Source: Streptomyces sp. CB01373
GTDB taxonomy: Bacteria; Actinomycetota; Actinomycetes; Streptomycetales; Streptomycetaceae
Assembly (NCBI RefSeq): GCF_002803075.1
Contig: NZ_NNBK01000004.1
Location: forward strand, 276,662-340,661
Direction of reading: 5' to 3'
Length of the DNA stretch: 64,000 nt
Both the position numbers and the translations under genes were made by a program. This document shows, piece after piece, positions 46,083 to 56,387 of the stretch. The notes under the pieces are model-generated. The model ran no database searches. It saw only the letters and a program-made list of their open reading frames with translations, and had not been told where the DNA came from. Numbering within the stretch: the stretch's first letter is position 1; the number at the start of each line of letters is the position of its first letter.

Positions 46083-49000
46083 TCACTCACCCCCGGAGGA
46101 GCCGAAAGCGACGTCTGCGTTCTCGCCACCCCAGCCGGCCGGGCTGCGCCAGATGACATTGACACGGAAGATGTCGCGAATCGTGTCGACGGACCAGTCC
46201 TCGGCGGGTGGTTCGGAGAGAACTAGGTAGAGACCGTCGGCCGGCGCGGGCAGCGTGTGATTGATCTCGAGCAGGCGGGTCGCGCCCGAGCGCAGGTCCG
46301 CATAGGTGGAGCAGCCCGCGCCCAGGGCCTCGTAGAGGAAGAGACCGTGCTGGGTGACGCAACTGACGTCGACGACCGGTGAGTCGTCCGGCTGGAGGTC
46401 CGCCCAGAGGAGTGATGCCTTCAGCGCGTGCCGGACCGCTTCGTGCTTCTTGCACGCGCGGTCGGTGCCGGCTGCCGTCTCCAGGGCGCGAAGGAATCCG
46501 TTCTTCGCGGTCGCGGCCGGTGTTGCGGCGGTGTCCGCAGTGATCATCTGCACGTCTTCCTTCTGAGCGGGCTGAGCGGGTTGCGACGGGGCGACGGGGA
46601 CCGCGCCGTCGGAGTTCGGTTCCGTCGCCGTGTCGAAGCGCTCCTGGAGCTCTCGCCGCGCTTCAGCGAGAGGCCCCGGCCAGCCGGAGGCCGCCAGCCC
46701 CTCCGCGAGCTGGCCCACGTCGAAAGTGCCCTCCTTGAGCGCACGGTTGGTCGTCGCGGCGAGGTCGCGAAGTACTCCGAGTCGTTCTCTGTCCGGATCG
46801 CCGAACAGGTGAAGCACGCTGACCCAGTCGGCCTGGTCCCGTCGGAGGATGCGGTTGGCCATGCCCTGGAGCTCGGAGAGACGGCTGCGGGCGTCGGGAA
46901 CGTTGTCGTCGCTCCCGGTCAGTTCTCCGAGAACGTCCAATGCCGCGAGGTAGCGCCCTGCCATCCGCTCCGAAATGGGCGACCGGCCGCGCTGGTCGGC
47001 GGTGAGCACCGTCTGGGTCGTCTCGTTGGCGAACACCCAGCAGTCCAGCTTCTCGCCCCGTAGCGGGGAGACCGATCCGTGGCGGACGGTGAGGACGAGC
47101 GGTCGGTCGATCAGCGGCGACAACGGCTTGACCTTGTAGCGACCGCCAGGGGCCCGGTCCACGACCTCGACCCGGACATCGGTACCGATCCGGGGAAGCC
47201 TTCCGACTCCGCCGCCCTCCGGCTGGACATCGGACACCGTCGGTGCCTGGGGGGCCCCGGAAGCGGTGAGCGCCTCCGGCAGCGGGGCGGTGTGCAGGAC
47301 GGTCAGACTCTGGGTGCTGCGGGTGAGGGCCACGTACAACTGGCGCAGCCCGGCGGGACCGCGGTCGGCGATCGTGGCGGGCTCGACGACCAGGACGTGG
47401 TCGTACTCCATGCCCTTGACCTGGGCCGCGGCCAGCACGGATACGGCCTCGTGGTTCCGCTCGCCGATGTCGCCGTTCTCGGCGATCCTGCGGCTGATGG
47501 CGTCCAGCCAGTCCGAGTCGTCGGGAACGATGACGGCCACGGAGCGGGGGGTGCTGCCGTCGCTGGTTCCCATGAGCCGGGCCACATGGGCGACGGTGTC
47601 GTCGAGCAGCTTCCACGGCTCGGTCGCCACGGTCCGTACGGCGTCCGCTCCCGCCTCCCGGACAGCCTGCGGGTACGGCAGGGTCGGGGCGATCGTCCGT
47701 GCGAGAGGGGCGACGAACTCCATGATCTCGGCGGGGACGCGGTAGCTGGTGGTGAGCTGGGCGACGCTCCAGTCGCCGTGGTCGGAGAGGAGTGCGCCGA
47801 GCAGGTCCCAGCTCGTCGGGCTGTGGGCGTCCGTCGCCTGCGCGAGGTCGCCCAGGACGGTCATGGAGCCGCCGACGGCGGAGCGCCGCCGCAGGGAGCG
47901 GGCCTGCATGGGCGTGAGGTCCTGGGCCTCGTCGACGACGATGTGGCCGTATCGCGGTGGGGTGTCGCCGCTGATCAGCACCCGGAGCTCTTCGAGACAG
48001 ACGTGGTCGTCGAGGGTCCACGGATCGGCGTCGGCGCTGGCGGCGCGAGCCCGCAGCAGGGCCGCCTGCTCGTCCTCGTCGAGGATGCCGTCGGCGCAGT
48101 CCCGCAGGAGGTCGGCCGAGTCGTAGAGGCTGCGCAGGGCCTCCCGGGCACCGGGGGACGGCCAGAGGCGTTCGACGAGGCGCTCGACCCGGCGGTTGCG
48201 TTCCAGGTCGCGGCGGATCGTGCCGGCCTGCCCGCGGCGCGGCGCGATGTCGGCGAGCTCCCGCAGGAGCCGGTCGACGAGGAGGCCGCGGAAACGGTCG
48301 CGCCGCTCCCGGAAGGGCCCGTCGCCGGTGTGGGCCCGGTCGAGGAGGGCGAGGACCTCGGACTTCGGCACGCGAAGGGTCGTACTGCCGGCGGTGACGA
48401 CGATCGCGGGCTCGTCGCCCTCGAAGGAGGGGGCGACGGTGAGGGCGTCGAGAGCCTCGGGGCGGTAGTCGCTCTCGACGCGGCGCCGCAGCACGGCCGC
48501 CATGCGTTTGTCCGACTTGACGAGGCGCGCCTTCGGGGAGTCGGTGCCGAGGAGCTCGCCCTCCCACAGGCGGTCCAGTTGGACGGCGTTGACGTCCCGG
48601 GTGCCGAGCGTGGGGAGGACCTGTCCGACATAGTCGAGGAACCGCTGGTGAGGGCCGATGACGAGGATGTCCTGGGCCTTGAAGTGCTCGTTGTTGACGA
48701 GCCAGGTCACCCGGTGGAGACCGACGGCCGACTTGCCGGTACCGGGGCCGCCCTGCACGACGAGAATGTCCGAGGGCGAGCCGGTGACCAGCTCCATCTG
48801 GTCACGGCGGATGGTCTCGACGATGTCCCGCATTCGACCGCCGCGCGACCGCTGGAGCTCCCGCAGCAGGAAGTCGTCCGGCTGGAGCGCCTTCCGCCGC
48901 CGGCGTCGTACGACATCGCCGGGGGTGGGGGTCGGCATACGCCCCGGTGAGGGGGACGTGTCCGTCTCCTCCGCCGCGCTGTCGTCGGCGGCCTGACGGG

Positions 49001-49523
49001 GCTTCGGTACGGCGGCGGGCTCGGGTGCGGCGGCGGGCTCGGGTGCGGCGGCGGGCACGGCCAAGGGCAGGGGAGCGGGCGTCGGCTTGGAGATCTCGTC
49101 GAAGTAACTCTCTACGATCCGCCGTACGCAGCGGAGCTGCCGACGCAGGACCACCTCGCCCGGATTCTCGGGTCGGGTCTCGATCCACTTCTTCGCCAGG
49201 GGGCTGGTCCACAGCAGGACCACCGGCTCGTGCGAGGCGTCGTGCACGCCGCGGCGCCCGATGTACCAGGGACGGGGATCTCCTCCCGGGTCCTCCGGCG
49301 CGTCGACACGGGAGAAGACCAGGGCTTCGTCGCCGAGCCCTCCGTAGGCCGCAGCGCGAGCCTCCGCCTCGGCCCGGTTGGCGATCCCGTCCTTGCCGCT
49401 CGCCGAGGCGGTGGCGGCCGAGGTACCGCTCAGTTCAGCCAGTTTCGTGGTGTAGCAGTCGTACGCGTGGTCCACCGCCCGCTGCTCGCCGGCGAGGATC
49501 TCGTCCCGAGTGGTGGTGCTCAT
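46083..49523 (-). CDS. HelD-family superfamily 1 helicase-like protein with extra C-terminal domain
   Basis: 1146 residues from ATG 49523 behind GGGAGGA (the frame runs to 49565). N-terminal HelD arm ([21 protein letters not shown], then [10 protein letters not shown]), a Pro/Ala linker (about 145-205), then the SF1 ATPase. Its motifs are Walker [11 protein letters not shown] at about 257-266, Walker [16 protein letters not shown] at about 527-540 and motif [21 protein letters not shown] at about 726-745. HelD and HelR proteins release RNA polymerase from stalled complexes or rifamycin. Residues from about 990 to the end ([20 protein letters not shown] ... [10 protein letters not shown]) follow a low-complexity linker and are not part of the usual HelD fold. 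It lies in the opposite direction to its neighbours. Confidence 0.85.
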   Translation of the reverse strand: MSTTTRDEILAGEQRAVDHAYDCYTTKLAELSGTSAATASASGKDGIANRAEAEARAAAYGGLGDEALVFSRVDAPEDPGGDPRPWYIGRRGVHDASHEPVVLLWTSPLAKKWIETRPENPGEVVLRRQLRCVRRIVESYFDEISKPTPAPLPLAVPAAAPEPAAAPEPAAVPKPRQAADDSAAEETDTSPSPGRMPTPTPGDVVRRRRRKALQPDDFLLRELQRSRGGRMRDIVETIRRDQMELVTGSPSDILVVQGGPGTGKSAVGLHRVTWLVNNEHFKAQDILVIGPHQRFLDYVGQVLPTLGTRDVNAVQLDRLWEGELLGTDSPKARLVKSDKRMAAVLRRRVESDYRPEALDALTVAPSFEGDEPAIVVTAGSTTLRVPKSEVLALLDRAHTGDGPFRERRDRFRGLLVDRLLRELADIAPRRGQAGTIRRDLERNRRVERLVERLWPSPGAREALRSLYDSADLLRDCADGILDEDEQAALLRARAASADADPWTLDDHVCLEELRVLISGDTPPRYGHIVVDEAQDLTPMQARSLRRRSAVGGSMTVLGDLAQATDAHSPTSWDLLGALLSDHGDWSVAQLTTSYRVPAEIMEFVAPLARTIAPTLPYPQAVREAGADAVRTVATEPWKLLDDTVAHVARLMGTSDGSTPRSVAVIVPDDSDWLDAISRRIAENGDIGERNHEAVSVLAAAQVKGMEYDHVLVVEPATIADRGPAGLRQLYVALTRSTQSLTVLHTAPLPEALTASGAPQAPTVSDVQPEGGGVGRLPRIGTDVRVEVVDRAPGGRYKVKPLSPLIDRPLVLTVRHGSVSPLRGEKLDCWVFANETTQTVLTADQRGRSPISERMAGRYLAALDVLGELTGSDDNVPDARSRLSELQGMANRILRRDQADWVSVLHLFGDPDRERLGVLRDLAATTNRALKEGTFDVGQLAEGLAASGWPGPLAEARRELQERFDTATEPNSDGAVPVAPSQPAQPAQKEDVQMITADTAATPAATAKNGFLRALETAAGTDRACKKHEAVRHALKASLLWADLQPDDSPVVDVSCVTQHGLFLYEALGAGCSTYADLRSGATRLLEINHTLPAPADGLYLVLSEPPAEDWSVDTIRDIFRVNVIWRSPAGWGGENADVAFGSSGGE

Positions 49524-50121
49524 GTGCGTCCTCCCTGCGGTGCCGGGGGACACCGCCACGGGCATGCGCCCGTACCCCGCTGAAACAACTATCAGAAACC
49601 GGGCGGTGACGAACAGTCAGTGGATCAGTTCACGGACGAGGCCGTCGCCCCGGTCCGTCAGGCCTGTGCCTGGTCGTACGTGGGCCCGAGCTCGTGGAAG
49701 ACGCTGCCCGCCTCGTACCGGTCCTTCTTGGTTCCTGGGCGCGACTCTCGGACGACGGAAGGGCGAACCACCTTTCTCGGCGTCCGCGCTCTCTCCGAGG
49801 TCACCGCCGAACGGGCCGAGGAGAAGATCACCTTCACGGAGGTACTCCAGCGCTCCGGACTCCAGGAACGCCGGCGGAGCTGGTCGCCAGGTCCAGCTCC
49901 GCGACGACCGCCTCCGAGCCGCCGGCTTTTCCAGGGGCGGTTCCGGCTCTGCGGTCCTCCAGCCCTGCGGTCGGGGCTACCGCGGGCTGGGTCGAAGGCG
50001 CGCCCCTGACGCGCGGTGTCACGGCTACCCGCCCGCTCGTCGGTGCGTCGTGACGGCCCCTTCCGGATATCGGCCGGGTACCGGGGCGGACCGGAGGGCC
50101 GGGGCATGGCACGCTTGGGGC
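49524..50121. other. 598-base gap between the HelD-like gene and rpe; possible gene remnant
   Basis: No confident gene. On the plus strand 49620-50009 can encode 129 residues ([20 protein letters not shown]...). Its first 90 residues look protein-like ([14 protein letters not shown]) and the rest is Arg/Pro-rich, as in out-of-frame GC-rich DNA, so it may be a decayed or frameshifted gene. The first 40 bases next to the helicase start would hold its promoter. No rifamycin-associated element, hairpin or insertion sequence end was recognised. The rpe promoter should be in the last 100 bases but is not obvious. Confidence 0.4.
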
Positions 50122-50808
50122 ATGGCCGTGCAGATCAACCCCAGCATCCTGTCCGCCGACTTCGCGCGCCTCGCCGAGGAGGCGAAGGCGGTCGAAGGGG
50201 CCGACTGGCTCCACGTGGACGTCATGGACAACCACTTCGTCCCGAACCTCACGCTCGGCGTGCCCGTCGTGGAGTCCCTGGCCCGGGCTACGGACACCCC
50301 GCTGGACTGCCACCTGATGATCGAGCAGCCCGACCGCTGGGCGCCGCAGTACGTCGAGGCGGGCGCCTCCTCCGTGACGTTCCACGTCGAGGCGGCCGCC
50401 GCCCCCGTCCGGCTGGCCCGCGAGATCCGCGCCAAGGGCGCCCGGGCCTCGATGGCCCTCAAGCCCGCCACCCCCATCGAGCCGTACGAGGACCTGCTCC
50501 CCGAGCTCGACATGCTCCTGATCATGACGGTGGAGCCGGGCTTCGGCGGCCAGGCCTTCCTCGACATCATGCTGCCCAAGATCCGCCGCACCCGTGAGCT
50601 GATCGGCAAGCACGGCCTTCAGCTGTGGCTCCAGGTGGACGGCGGGGTGTCGGCCTCGACGATCGAGCGGTGCGCGGAGGCCGGCGCGGACGTGTTCGTC
50701 GCCGGCTCGGCGGTCTACGGTGCCGAGGACCCCGCGGAAGCGGTGCGGGCCCTGCGCGGTCAGGCGGAATCGGCCACCGCCAAGGGGTCCTGGGCATGCG
50801 GCCACTGA
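50122..50808 (+). CDS. rpe: Ribulose-phosphate 3-epimerase
   Basis: 228 residues from ATG 50122 ([20 protein letters not shown]). Interconverts ribulose-5-P and xylulose-5-P in the pentose phosphate pathway. TIM-barrel motifs: [91 protein letters not shown]. Metal and catalytic residues are in place. Normal length. The open frame upstream is not homologous sequence. Confidence 0.96.
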   Translation: MAVQINPSILSADFARLAEEAKAVEGADWLHVDVMDNHFVPNLTLGVPVVESLARATDTPLDCHLMIEQPDRWAPQYVEAGASSVTFHVEAAAAPVRLAREIRAKGARASMALKPATPIEPYEDLLPELDMLLIMTVEPGFGGQAFLDIMLPKIRRTRELIGKHGLQLWLQVDGGVSASTIERCAEAGADVFVAGSAVYGAEDPAEAVRALRGQAESATAKGSWACGH

Positions 50809-50910
50809 ACAACGGCTGCGTGAACGGCAACCATCAGGGCTGATCAAGCGCGCCGCATCTGCAAGGATGAACGGTGAATCCAGAGTGTGAACAGCAGTGA
50901 GGAGATCGCC

Positions 50911-51930
50911 GTGTCGGGTATGTCGGCGGGCCGGTCAGCCATGCGGATGGGACCCGCTGAGCTGGTGCAGGCGGCGGCCATGGCCCGCCGTTTCTACCTC
51001 GAGGGCAAATCGAAGATCCAGATCGCCGAGGAGTTCGGCGTCAGCCGCTTCAAGGTGGCCCGGGTCCTGGAGACCGCTCTCGAACGGGATCTCGTGCGCA
51101 TCGAGATCCGCGTGCCCGCCGAGCTGGACGCCGAGCGCTCAGACGCGCTCCGCGCCCGCTACGGCCTCAGGCACGCCGTCGTGGTCGAGTCCCCGGCCGA
51201 GGCAGAGGAGACGCCCGACCCCGAGAACCTCGGCGAAGTGGCCGCCGATCTGCTCGGCGAGCTCGTCGACGAGGGAGACGTGCTGGGTCTGGCCTGGGGC
51301 CGGTCCACCATCCACATGGCGGCGGCCCTGAACCGGCTGCCACCGTGCACGGTGGTGCAGCTGACCGGCGTGTACGACGCCGGGACCTCGGAGCGCGGCT
51401 CGGTGGAGGCCGTGCGCCGCGCCGCCCAGGTCTCGGGCGGCGACGCCCACCCCATCTACGCGCCGATGCTGCTGCCGGACGAGGCCACCGCGGCCGCGCT
51501 GCGCCATCAGACCGGAATCGCGCGCGCCTTCGAATACTTCGACAAGGTCACGGTCGCCTGCGTGTCCATCGGTTCCTGGGAGCCGGGCATCTCGACGGTG
51601 CACGACATGCTCAGCGACGAGGAGCGGGCCCACTACGCCTCGCTCGGCGTCGCCGCCGAGATGGCCGCGCACCTCTTCGACGCCGAGGGCCGCCGGATCG
51701 GACGGGACCTGGGGGAGCGGTGCATCACCGTCAAGGCCGACCAGTTGCGCCGTATCCCCGAGGTCGTCGCGATCGCGGGCGGGCAGCGCAAGGCGGCGGC
51801 GATCGACGCGGTGCTGCGGTCCGGCCTGGTCACCAGCCTGGTCACGGACACCTCGGCCGCGGACTATCTGATGACGGCGGGCCCCAGCCCCCGGCCCGCT
51901 CTCAACAGGGCGGATCCGGACGGCACCTGA
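50911..51930 (+). CDS. SorC/DeoR-type sugar-binding transcriptional regulator
   Basis: 339 residues from GTG 50911; GGAG at 50901-50904 decides this start (50887, 50920 and 50941 are alternatives). N-terminal HTH: AAMARRFYLEGKSKIQIAEEFGVSRFKVARVLETALERDLVRIEIRVP. The C-terminal sugar-phosphate-binding domain has DVLGLAWGRSTIHMAAAL, VVQLTGVYDAGTSERGSVEAVRRAA, and VVAIAGGQRKAAAIDAVLRSGLVTSLVTD. SorC-family regulators sense phosphorylated sugars. The gene lies 100 bases after rpe in the same direction, so a pentose phosphate effector is a reasonable guess but not shown. Confidence 0.9.
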   Translation: MSGMSAGRSAMRMGPAELVQAAAMARRFYLEGKSKIQIAEEFGVSRFKVARVLETALERDLVRIEIRVPAELDAERSDALRARYGLRHAVVVESPAEAEETPDPENLGEVAADLLGELVDEGDVLGLAWGRSTIHMAAALNRLPPCTVVQLTGVYDAGTSERGSVEAVRRAAQVSGGDAHPIYAPMLLPDEATAAALRHQTGIARAFEYFDKVTVACVSIGSWEPGISTVHDMLSDEERAHYASLGVAAEMAAHLFDAEGRRIGRDLGERCITVKADQLRRIPEVVAIAGGQRKAAAIDAVLRSGLVTSLVTDTSAADYLMTAGPSPRPALNRADPDGT

Positions 51931-51968
51931 CGAGCACACGGCGGGGCGGCCGTGGGAGCATCGTCGGC

Positions 51969-52370
51969 ATGCTGCTGCGGTTCGTCCCCCGTGTGTTCGC
52001 GGGGCTCCTCGTCACGTTCGCCGTCCTCCTGACGGGCTGCTCGCCCTCCGGGCAGGCCGGTTCCGACCCCTCCGCGCCGTCGTGGGCCCACGGGATGGCA
52101 ACGATCAGCCAGTCCCGGCTGCCGGCCGAGGCCCGGCAGACCCTCGAACTCATCGACAGGGGCGGCCCCTACCCGTACCGGCAGGACAACACCGTGTTCG
52201 GCAACTTCGAGGGGCGGCTGCCCAAGGAGCCGCGCGGCTACTACCACGAGTACACGGTGCGCACCCCGGGGTCGCGCGACCGCGGGGCCAGACGCGTCGT
52301 CGCCGGTCAGGGCGGGGAGCTCTACTACACCGATGATCACTACAACACGTTCCGGGCGGTACTGAGATGA
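51969..52370 (+). CDS. Lipoprotein guanyl-specific ribonuclease (RNase Sa/T1 family)
   Basis: 133 residues from ATG 51969, with GGGAG at 51955-51959. The signal peptide ends in the lipobox LLTGC (Cys24), so the enzyme is likely membrane-anchored outside the cell. The mature part matches RNase Sa: LPAEARQTLELIDRGGPYPY, YYHEYTVRTPG with catalytic Glu94, RGARR with Arg109, and DDHYNTF with His124. RNase Sa's two disulfide cysteines are absent. The barstar gene overlaps by four bases. It probably cleaves RNA after guanosine. Confidence 0.9.
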   Translation: MLLRFVPRVFAGLLVTFAVLLTGCSPSGQAGSDPSAPSWAHGMATISQSRLPAEARQTLELIDRGGPYPYRQDNTVFGNFEGRLPKEPRGYYHEYTVRTPGSRDRGARRVVAGQGGELYYTDDHYNTFRAVLR

Positions 52371-52696
52371 GCGAAGACCTGGCGAACCGGGTCGTGGTCA
52401 CACTGGACCTCGACGGTGTCACGGACAAGGCGGGGCTGATGGACCGCGCCGTCCGTGACCTCGCGCTGCCCGACTGGTTCGGACGGAACTGGGACGCGCT
52501 GGCCGACAGCCTCGGCGACGAGACCCTCTGGCCCGCCGAGGCCGTGAAGCGCGGAATGCTGGTCGTGGTCCGGGACTGGCAGGCGTACGCGCAGGCCAGA
52601 CCGGAGGAATGGGAGATCGCCGAGGAGGTCTTCGCCTCCGCGAGGGGCGGCCGAACCGACCTGGACGTCGCCCTCGCGCTTGGAGGTTCCTCCTAG
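52367..52696 (+). CDS. Barstar-family ribonuclease inhibitor
   Basis: 109 residues from ATG 52367, overlapping the ribonuclease stop (ATGA). Barstar fold: [42 protein letters not shown], with WFGRNWDAL the conserved signature and acidic residues on the inhibitory helix. It has no signal peptide, so it acts in the cytosol, protecting the producer from enzyme that is not yet exported. Co-translation with the RNase gene supports a cognate pair. Confidence 0.93.
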   Translation: MSEDLANRVVVTLDLDGVTDKAGLMDRAVRDLALPDWFGRNWDALADSLGDETLWPAEAVKRGMLVVVRDWQAYAQARPEEWEIAEEVFASARGGRTDLDVALALGGSS

Positions 52697-54271
<1,575 letters not shown>

Positions 54272-54305
54272 GCCCGCCGAGTACCCGAGAAGTGAACCAC
54301 CGACA

Positions 54306-54758
54306 GTGCTGAACGATCTCGACGAACGCATCGTGCACGCCCTCGCCGTGGACGCCCGCCGCTCCTATTCGGACATCGGGCAGCTGGTCGGCCTGTCCGC
54401 GCCCGCCGTGAAGCGGCGCGTGGACCGGCTGCGCGCCACCGGGGCCATCACCGGTTTCACCGTCCGGGTCGACCCGGCCGCGCTCGGCTGGGAGACCGAG
54501 GGGTTCGTCGAGATCTACTGCCGGCGCCATACTTCGCCGGAGACGATCCAGCGGGGCCTGGAGCGCTACCAGGAGGTCGTGTCCGCCTCCACCGTCACCG
54601 GTGAGGCGGACGCGATCGTCCAGGTCTTCGCGGCCGACATGCGCCACTTCGAGCGCGTCCTGGAGCGCATCGCCGGCGAGCCCTTCGTGGAACGGACGAA
54701 GTCCGTCCTGGTGCTCTCCCCCCTGCTGCGCCGCTTCTCCTCGGGCGCGCCGGGTTAG
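54306..54758 (+). CDS. Lrp/AsnC-family transcriptional regulator
   Basis: 150 residues from GTG 54306. N-terminal HTH (LNDLDERIVHALAVDARRSYSDIGQLVGLSAPAVKRRVDRLRATGAITGFTVRVDPAALG) and C-terminal RAM/AsnC ligand-binding domain (EGFVEIYCRRHTSPETIQRGLERYQEVVSASTVTGEADAIVQVFA). Such proteins respond to amino acids. It lies 34 bases after guaB1 and ends in the first arm of a palindromic element. The target is not visible. Confidence 0.9.
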   Translation: MLNDLDERIVHALAVDARRSYSDIGQLVGLSAPAVKRRVDRLRATGAITGFTVRVDPAALGWETEGFVEIYCRRHTSPETIQRGLERYQEVVSASTVTGEADAIVQVFAADMRHFERVLERIAGEPFVERTKSVLVLSPLLRRFSSGAPG

Positions 54759-54948
54759 GGCCTCTCGTTTGGATCATGCCGGGCTCGCGGGCCCTGGCAC
54801 CGCTCCCCCAAGCTCTTCGAGCAGGGGGTACCCCCAAGCCGCGTTGTCGTCGGTTGGCAGGGCTCCGCCCTGCCGCCCTCCTCCGCCTTGCGGTCCACGG
54901 CACCAGACCCCGCTCCCTGATCCGGCCTGAGCCGAACGAAAGACCCTA
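54756..54948. repeat. Palindromic intergenic element filling the gap between two convergent genes
   Basis: 27-base imperfect inverted arms at 54756-54782 (TAGGGCCTCTCGTTTGG...) and 54922-54948 (...CGAACGAAAGACCCTA), 22 of 27 positions matching. A nested hairpin lies at 54805-54828 (CCCCC, GCTC-TTC-GAGC, GGGGG). The arm supplies the stop codon of the Lrp gene and ends two bases before the stop of the minus-strand gene. The sequence TCTTTCGTTCGG...CGAACGAAAGA is familiar as a repeated Streptomyces intergenic motif (from memory). It may serve as a bidirectional terminator. Confidence 0.75.
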
Positions 54949-54950
54949 GG

Positions 54951-55424
54951 TCAGGGGCGGCAGCGCGTCGTCGACCTCCGGTCGATCGCCGACAGCAGGC
55001 GCCGCATGCCCATCGCATGCCCGCCCGTGGCGATCACCAGCCGCCGGTAGAGGGCGCCGGCCGGGCCGGGGAAGGCGGCCCGGGTCTCGGCGCGCAGCCG
55101 CGAACGCCCGGGACCGGCCGGTTCGAGGCGGAACGTCAGCGCGTACGACGAGAAGCGGTGGCGTCCGGTGAGGACCAGCTCCCGGCCCGTGTCGGCGGCC
55201 ACCACCCGGAACCCGGGGAGAGCCGAGCCCTCCGCGAAGGGGCGCGGTCCGGACGCCGCGCGGTCCGCGCACCCGACCAGGCGGGCGTAGCGGGCCGCAC
55301 CGCGACCGCGGAACGATTCCTCCAGCGCGGCGCCGAGCCCGCGCCACACGGCGTCGGTGTCCGCCGCGACGACGGTCGTATGCTCGTCGACGTAGGGCAG
55401 CGAGGTGATTCCGGCGGCGTCCAT
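54951..55424 (-). CDS. DUF2867-like / SRPBCC-type small protein
   Basis: 157 residues from ATG 55424, preceded by AAGGGGG. The sequence has YVDEHTTVVAADTDAVWRGLGAALEESF at the start, PGFRVVAADTGRELVLTGRHRFSSYALTFRLEP in the middle and a long C-terminal helix (GALYRRLVIATGGHAMGMRRLLSAI). This fits DUF2867 or other START-like lipid/ligand-binding proteins. No catalytic motif is apparent. It lies between the Lrp regulator and the GntR regulator, 12 bases downstream of the latter, and may be co-transcribed with it. Function unknown. Confidence 0.72.
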   Translation of the reverse strand: MDAAGITSLPYVDEHTTVVAADTDAVWRGLGAALEESFRGRGAARYARLVGCADRAASGPRPFAEGSALPGFRVVAADTGRELVLTGRHRFSSYALTFRLEPAGPGRSRLRAETRAAFPGPAGALYRRLVIATGGHAMGMRRLLSAIDRRSTTRCRP

Positions 55425-55435
55425 GAAGGCCCCCT

Positions 55436-56176
55436 TCAGCCGGCCGTCTTGCGTGCCAAGGCGTTGTTCCCTATCGAATTGTGCACGCTGAAGCTCACCG
55501 CGTCCGGACGGTAGCGGTCGTCCGACCACTCCACGGGACGCCCCTCGCGGGTCGTCGTCACCCGGCGGACCCGCAGCAGCGGGCTCGTGCGGCGGACGCC
55601 GAGCAGTTCGGCGTCCTGGGCGCCCGCCGCGACCGCGTCGATGAGGTGTTCGCCATGGGCGAAGACCAGGCCGGTGTCCGCGTAGAGCCGTTGGGTGACG
55701 GACGCGCAGTCGGGCTCGATCGCCTCGACGGCGGGGGCGACCCAGCCGGCGTACACGGTCCGCTCCACCAGGACCGGCTCGCCGTCCAGTCCGCGTACCC
55801 GCAGAACGTGCAACACCGGTGTGCCCTTGTCCAGTTGAAGCCGGACGGCGTCCTCCTGGGCTGCCGGGCGGTACTCCTGGGCCACCACCTGCCCCGTCGC
55901 CTCCCGGCCCATGGCGCGGGCCCACTGGGCGAAGCTGCGCAGCTCGGCGAAGCTCTGGCTGCGACGGCCGGCCAGCACGACCCGGCGGGCGCCCTGCCGG
56001 GAGCCGATCAGTCCCTCGGCGGTGAGGGACGCGACGGCCTGGCGGACCGTACCGCGTGCGACGCCGTACTGGGCGGCCAGGGCCGTCTCGGTCGGCAGCC
56101 GGCTGCCGACTGTGTACTCCTCGCGGTCGATGGCCCGCCGCAGGGCGTCGGCGATCTCCTCGTGGCGTGCCGTCAT
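55436..56176 (-). CDS. GntR/HutC-family transcriptional regulator
   Basis: 246 residues from ATG 56176. The N-terminal winged helix has ADALRRAIDREEYTVGSRLPTETALAAQYGVARGTVRQAVASLTAEGLIGSRQGARRVV. The C-terminal UTRA domain (about 90-240; LRSFAQWARAMGREATGQVVAQEYRPA, LLRVRRVTTTREGRPVEWSDDRYRPDAVSFSV) binds small metabolites such as sugar phosphates or phosphonates. It is divergent from the ABC importer operon, and a HutC-type palindrome lies between them, so it is the likely local regulator. Same strand as the SRPBCC-type gene. Confidence 0.93.
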   Translation of the reverse strand: MTARHEEIADALRRAIDREEYTVGSRLPTETALAAQYGVARGTVRQAVASLTAEGLIGSRQGARRVVLAGRRSQSFAELRSFAQWARAMGREATGQVVAQEYRPAAQEDAVRLQLDKGTPVLHVLRVRGLDGEPVLVERTVYAGWVAPAVEAIEPDCASVTQRLYADTGLVFAHGEHLIDAVAAGAQDAELLGVRRTSPLLRVRRVTTTREGRPVEWSDDRYRPDAVSFSVHNSIGNNALARKTAG

Positions 56177-56327
56177 GCTTCCCCTTTGAGTCGACCGTTG
56201 TGCACAGCGTAGGCAGCCTAATCGAGTTTCAGCGCCGGTCCGGCCGGATGAGACTGTGCAGGTGAAGGGCCTTCGAGGTTTCGTCGGCGTTCACGTGCAG
56301 GACATCATCGACGGGCGTACTGGGGCC

Positions 56328-56345
56328 AACTTGTTCAGACAAGTT
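56328..56345. promoter_or_regulatory. HutC/GntR-type operator in front of the importer operon
   Basis: AACTTGT-TCAG-ACAAGTT is a perfect 7-bp inverted repeat around 4 bases. It resembles operators of HutC-type regulators (TGT...ACA, ACTTGTCTAGACAAGT). It lies 43 bases before the substrate-binding protein gene and 152 bases from the regulator start. Confidence 0.75.
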
Positions 56346-56387
56346 CTCCGCTCTGCCTCACCCCTCGTGCGCACTCCTGGAGAGACC

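Noticed and set aside
49524..49800. Rifamycin-associated element upstream of the HelD-like gene
   Set aside because: The GGGGCTTGC..GCAAGCCCC type inverted repeat expected before rifamycin-resistance helR genes is not present.
49834..50847. Minus-strand 337-residue frame opposite rpe
   Set aside because: Antisense to a complete rpe; no homology-like motifs.
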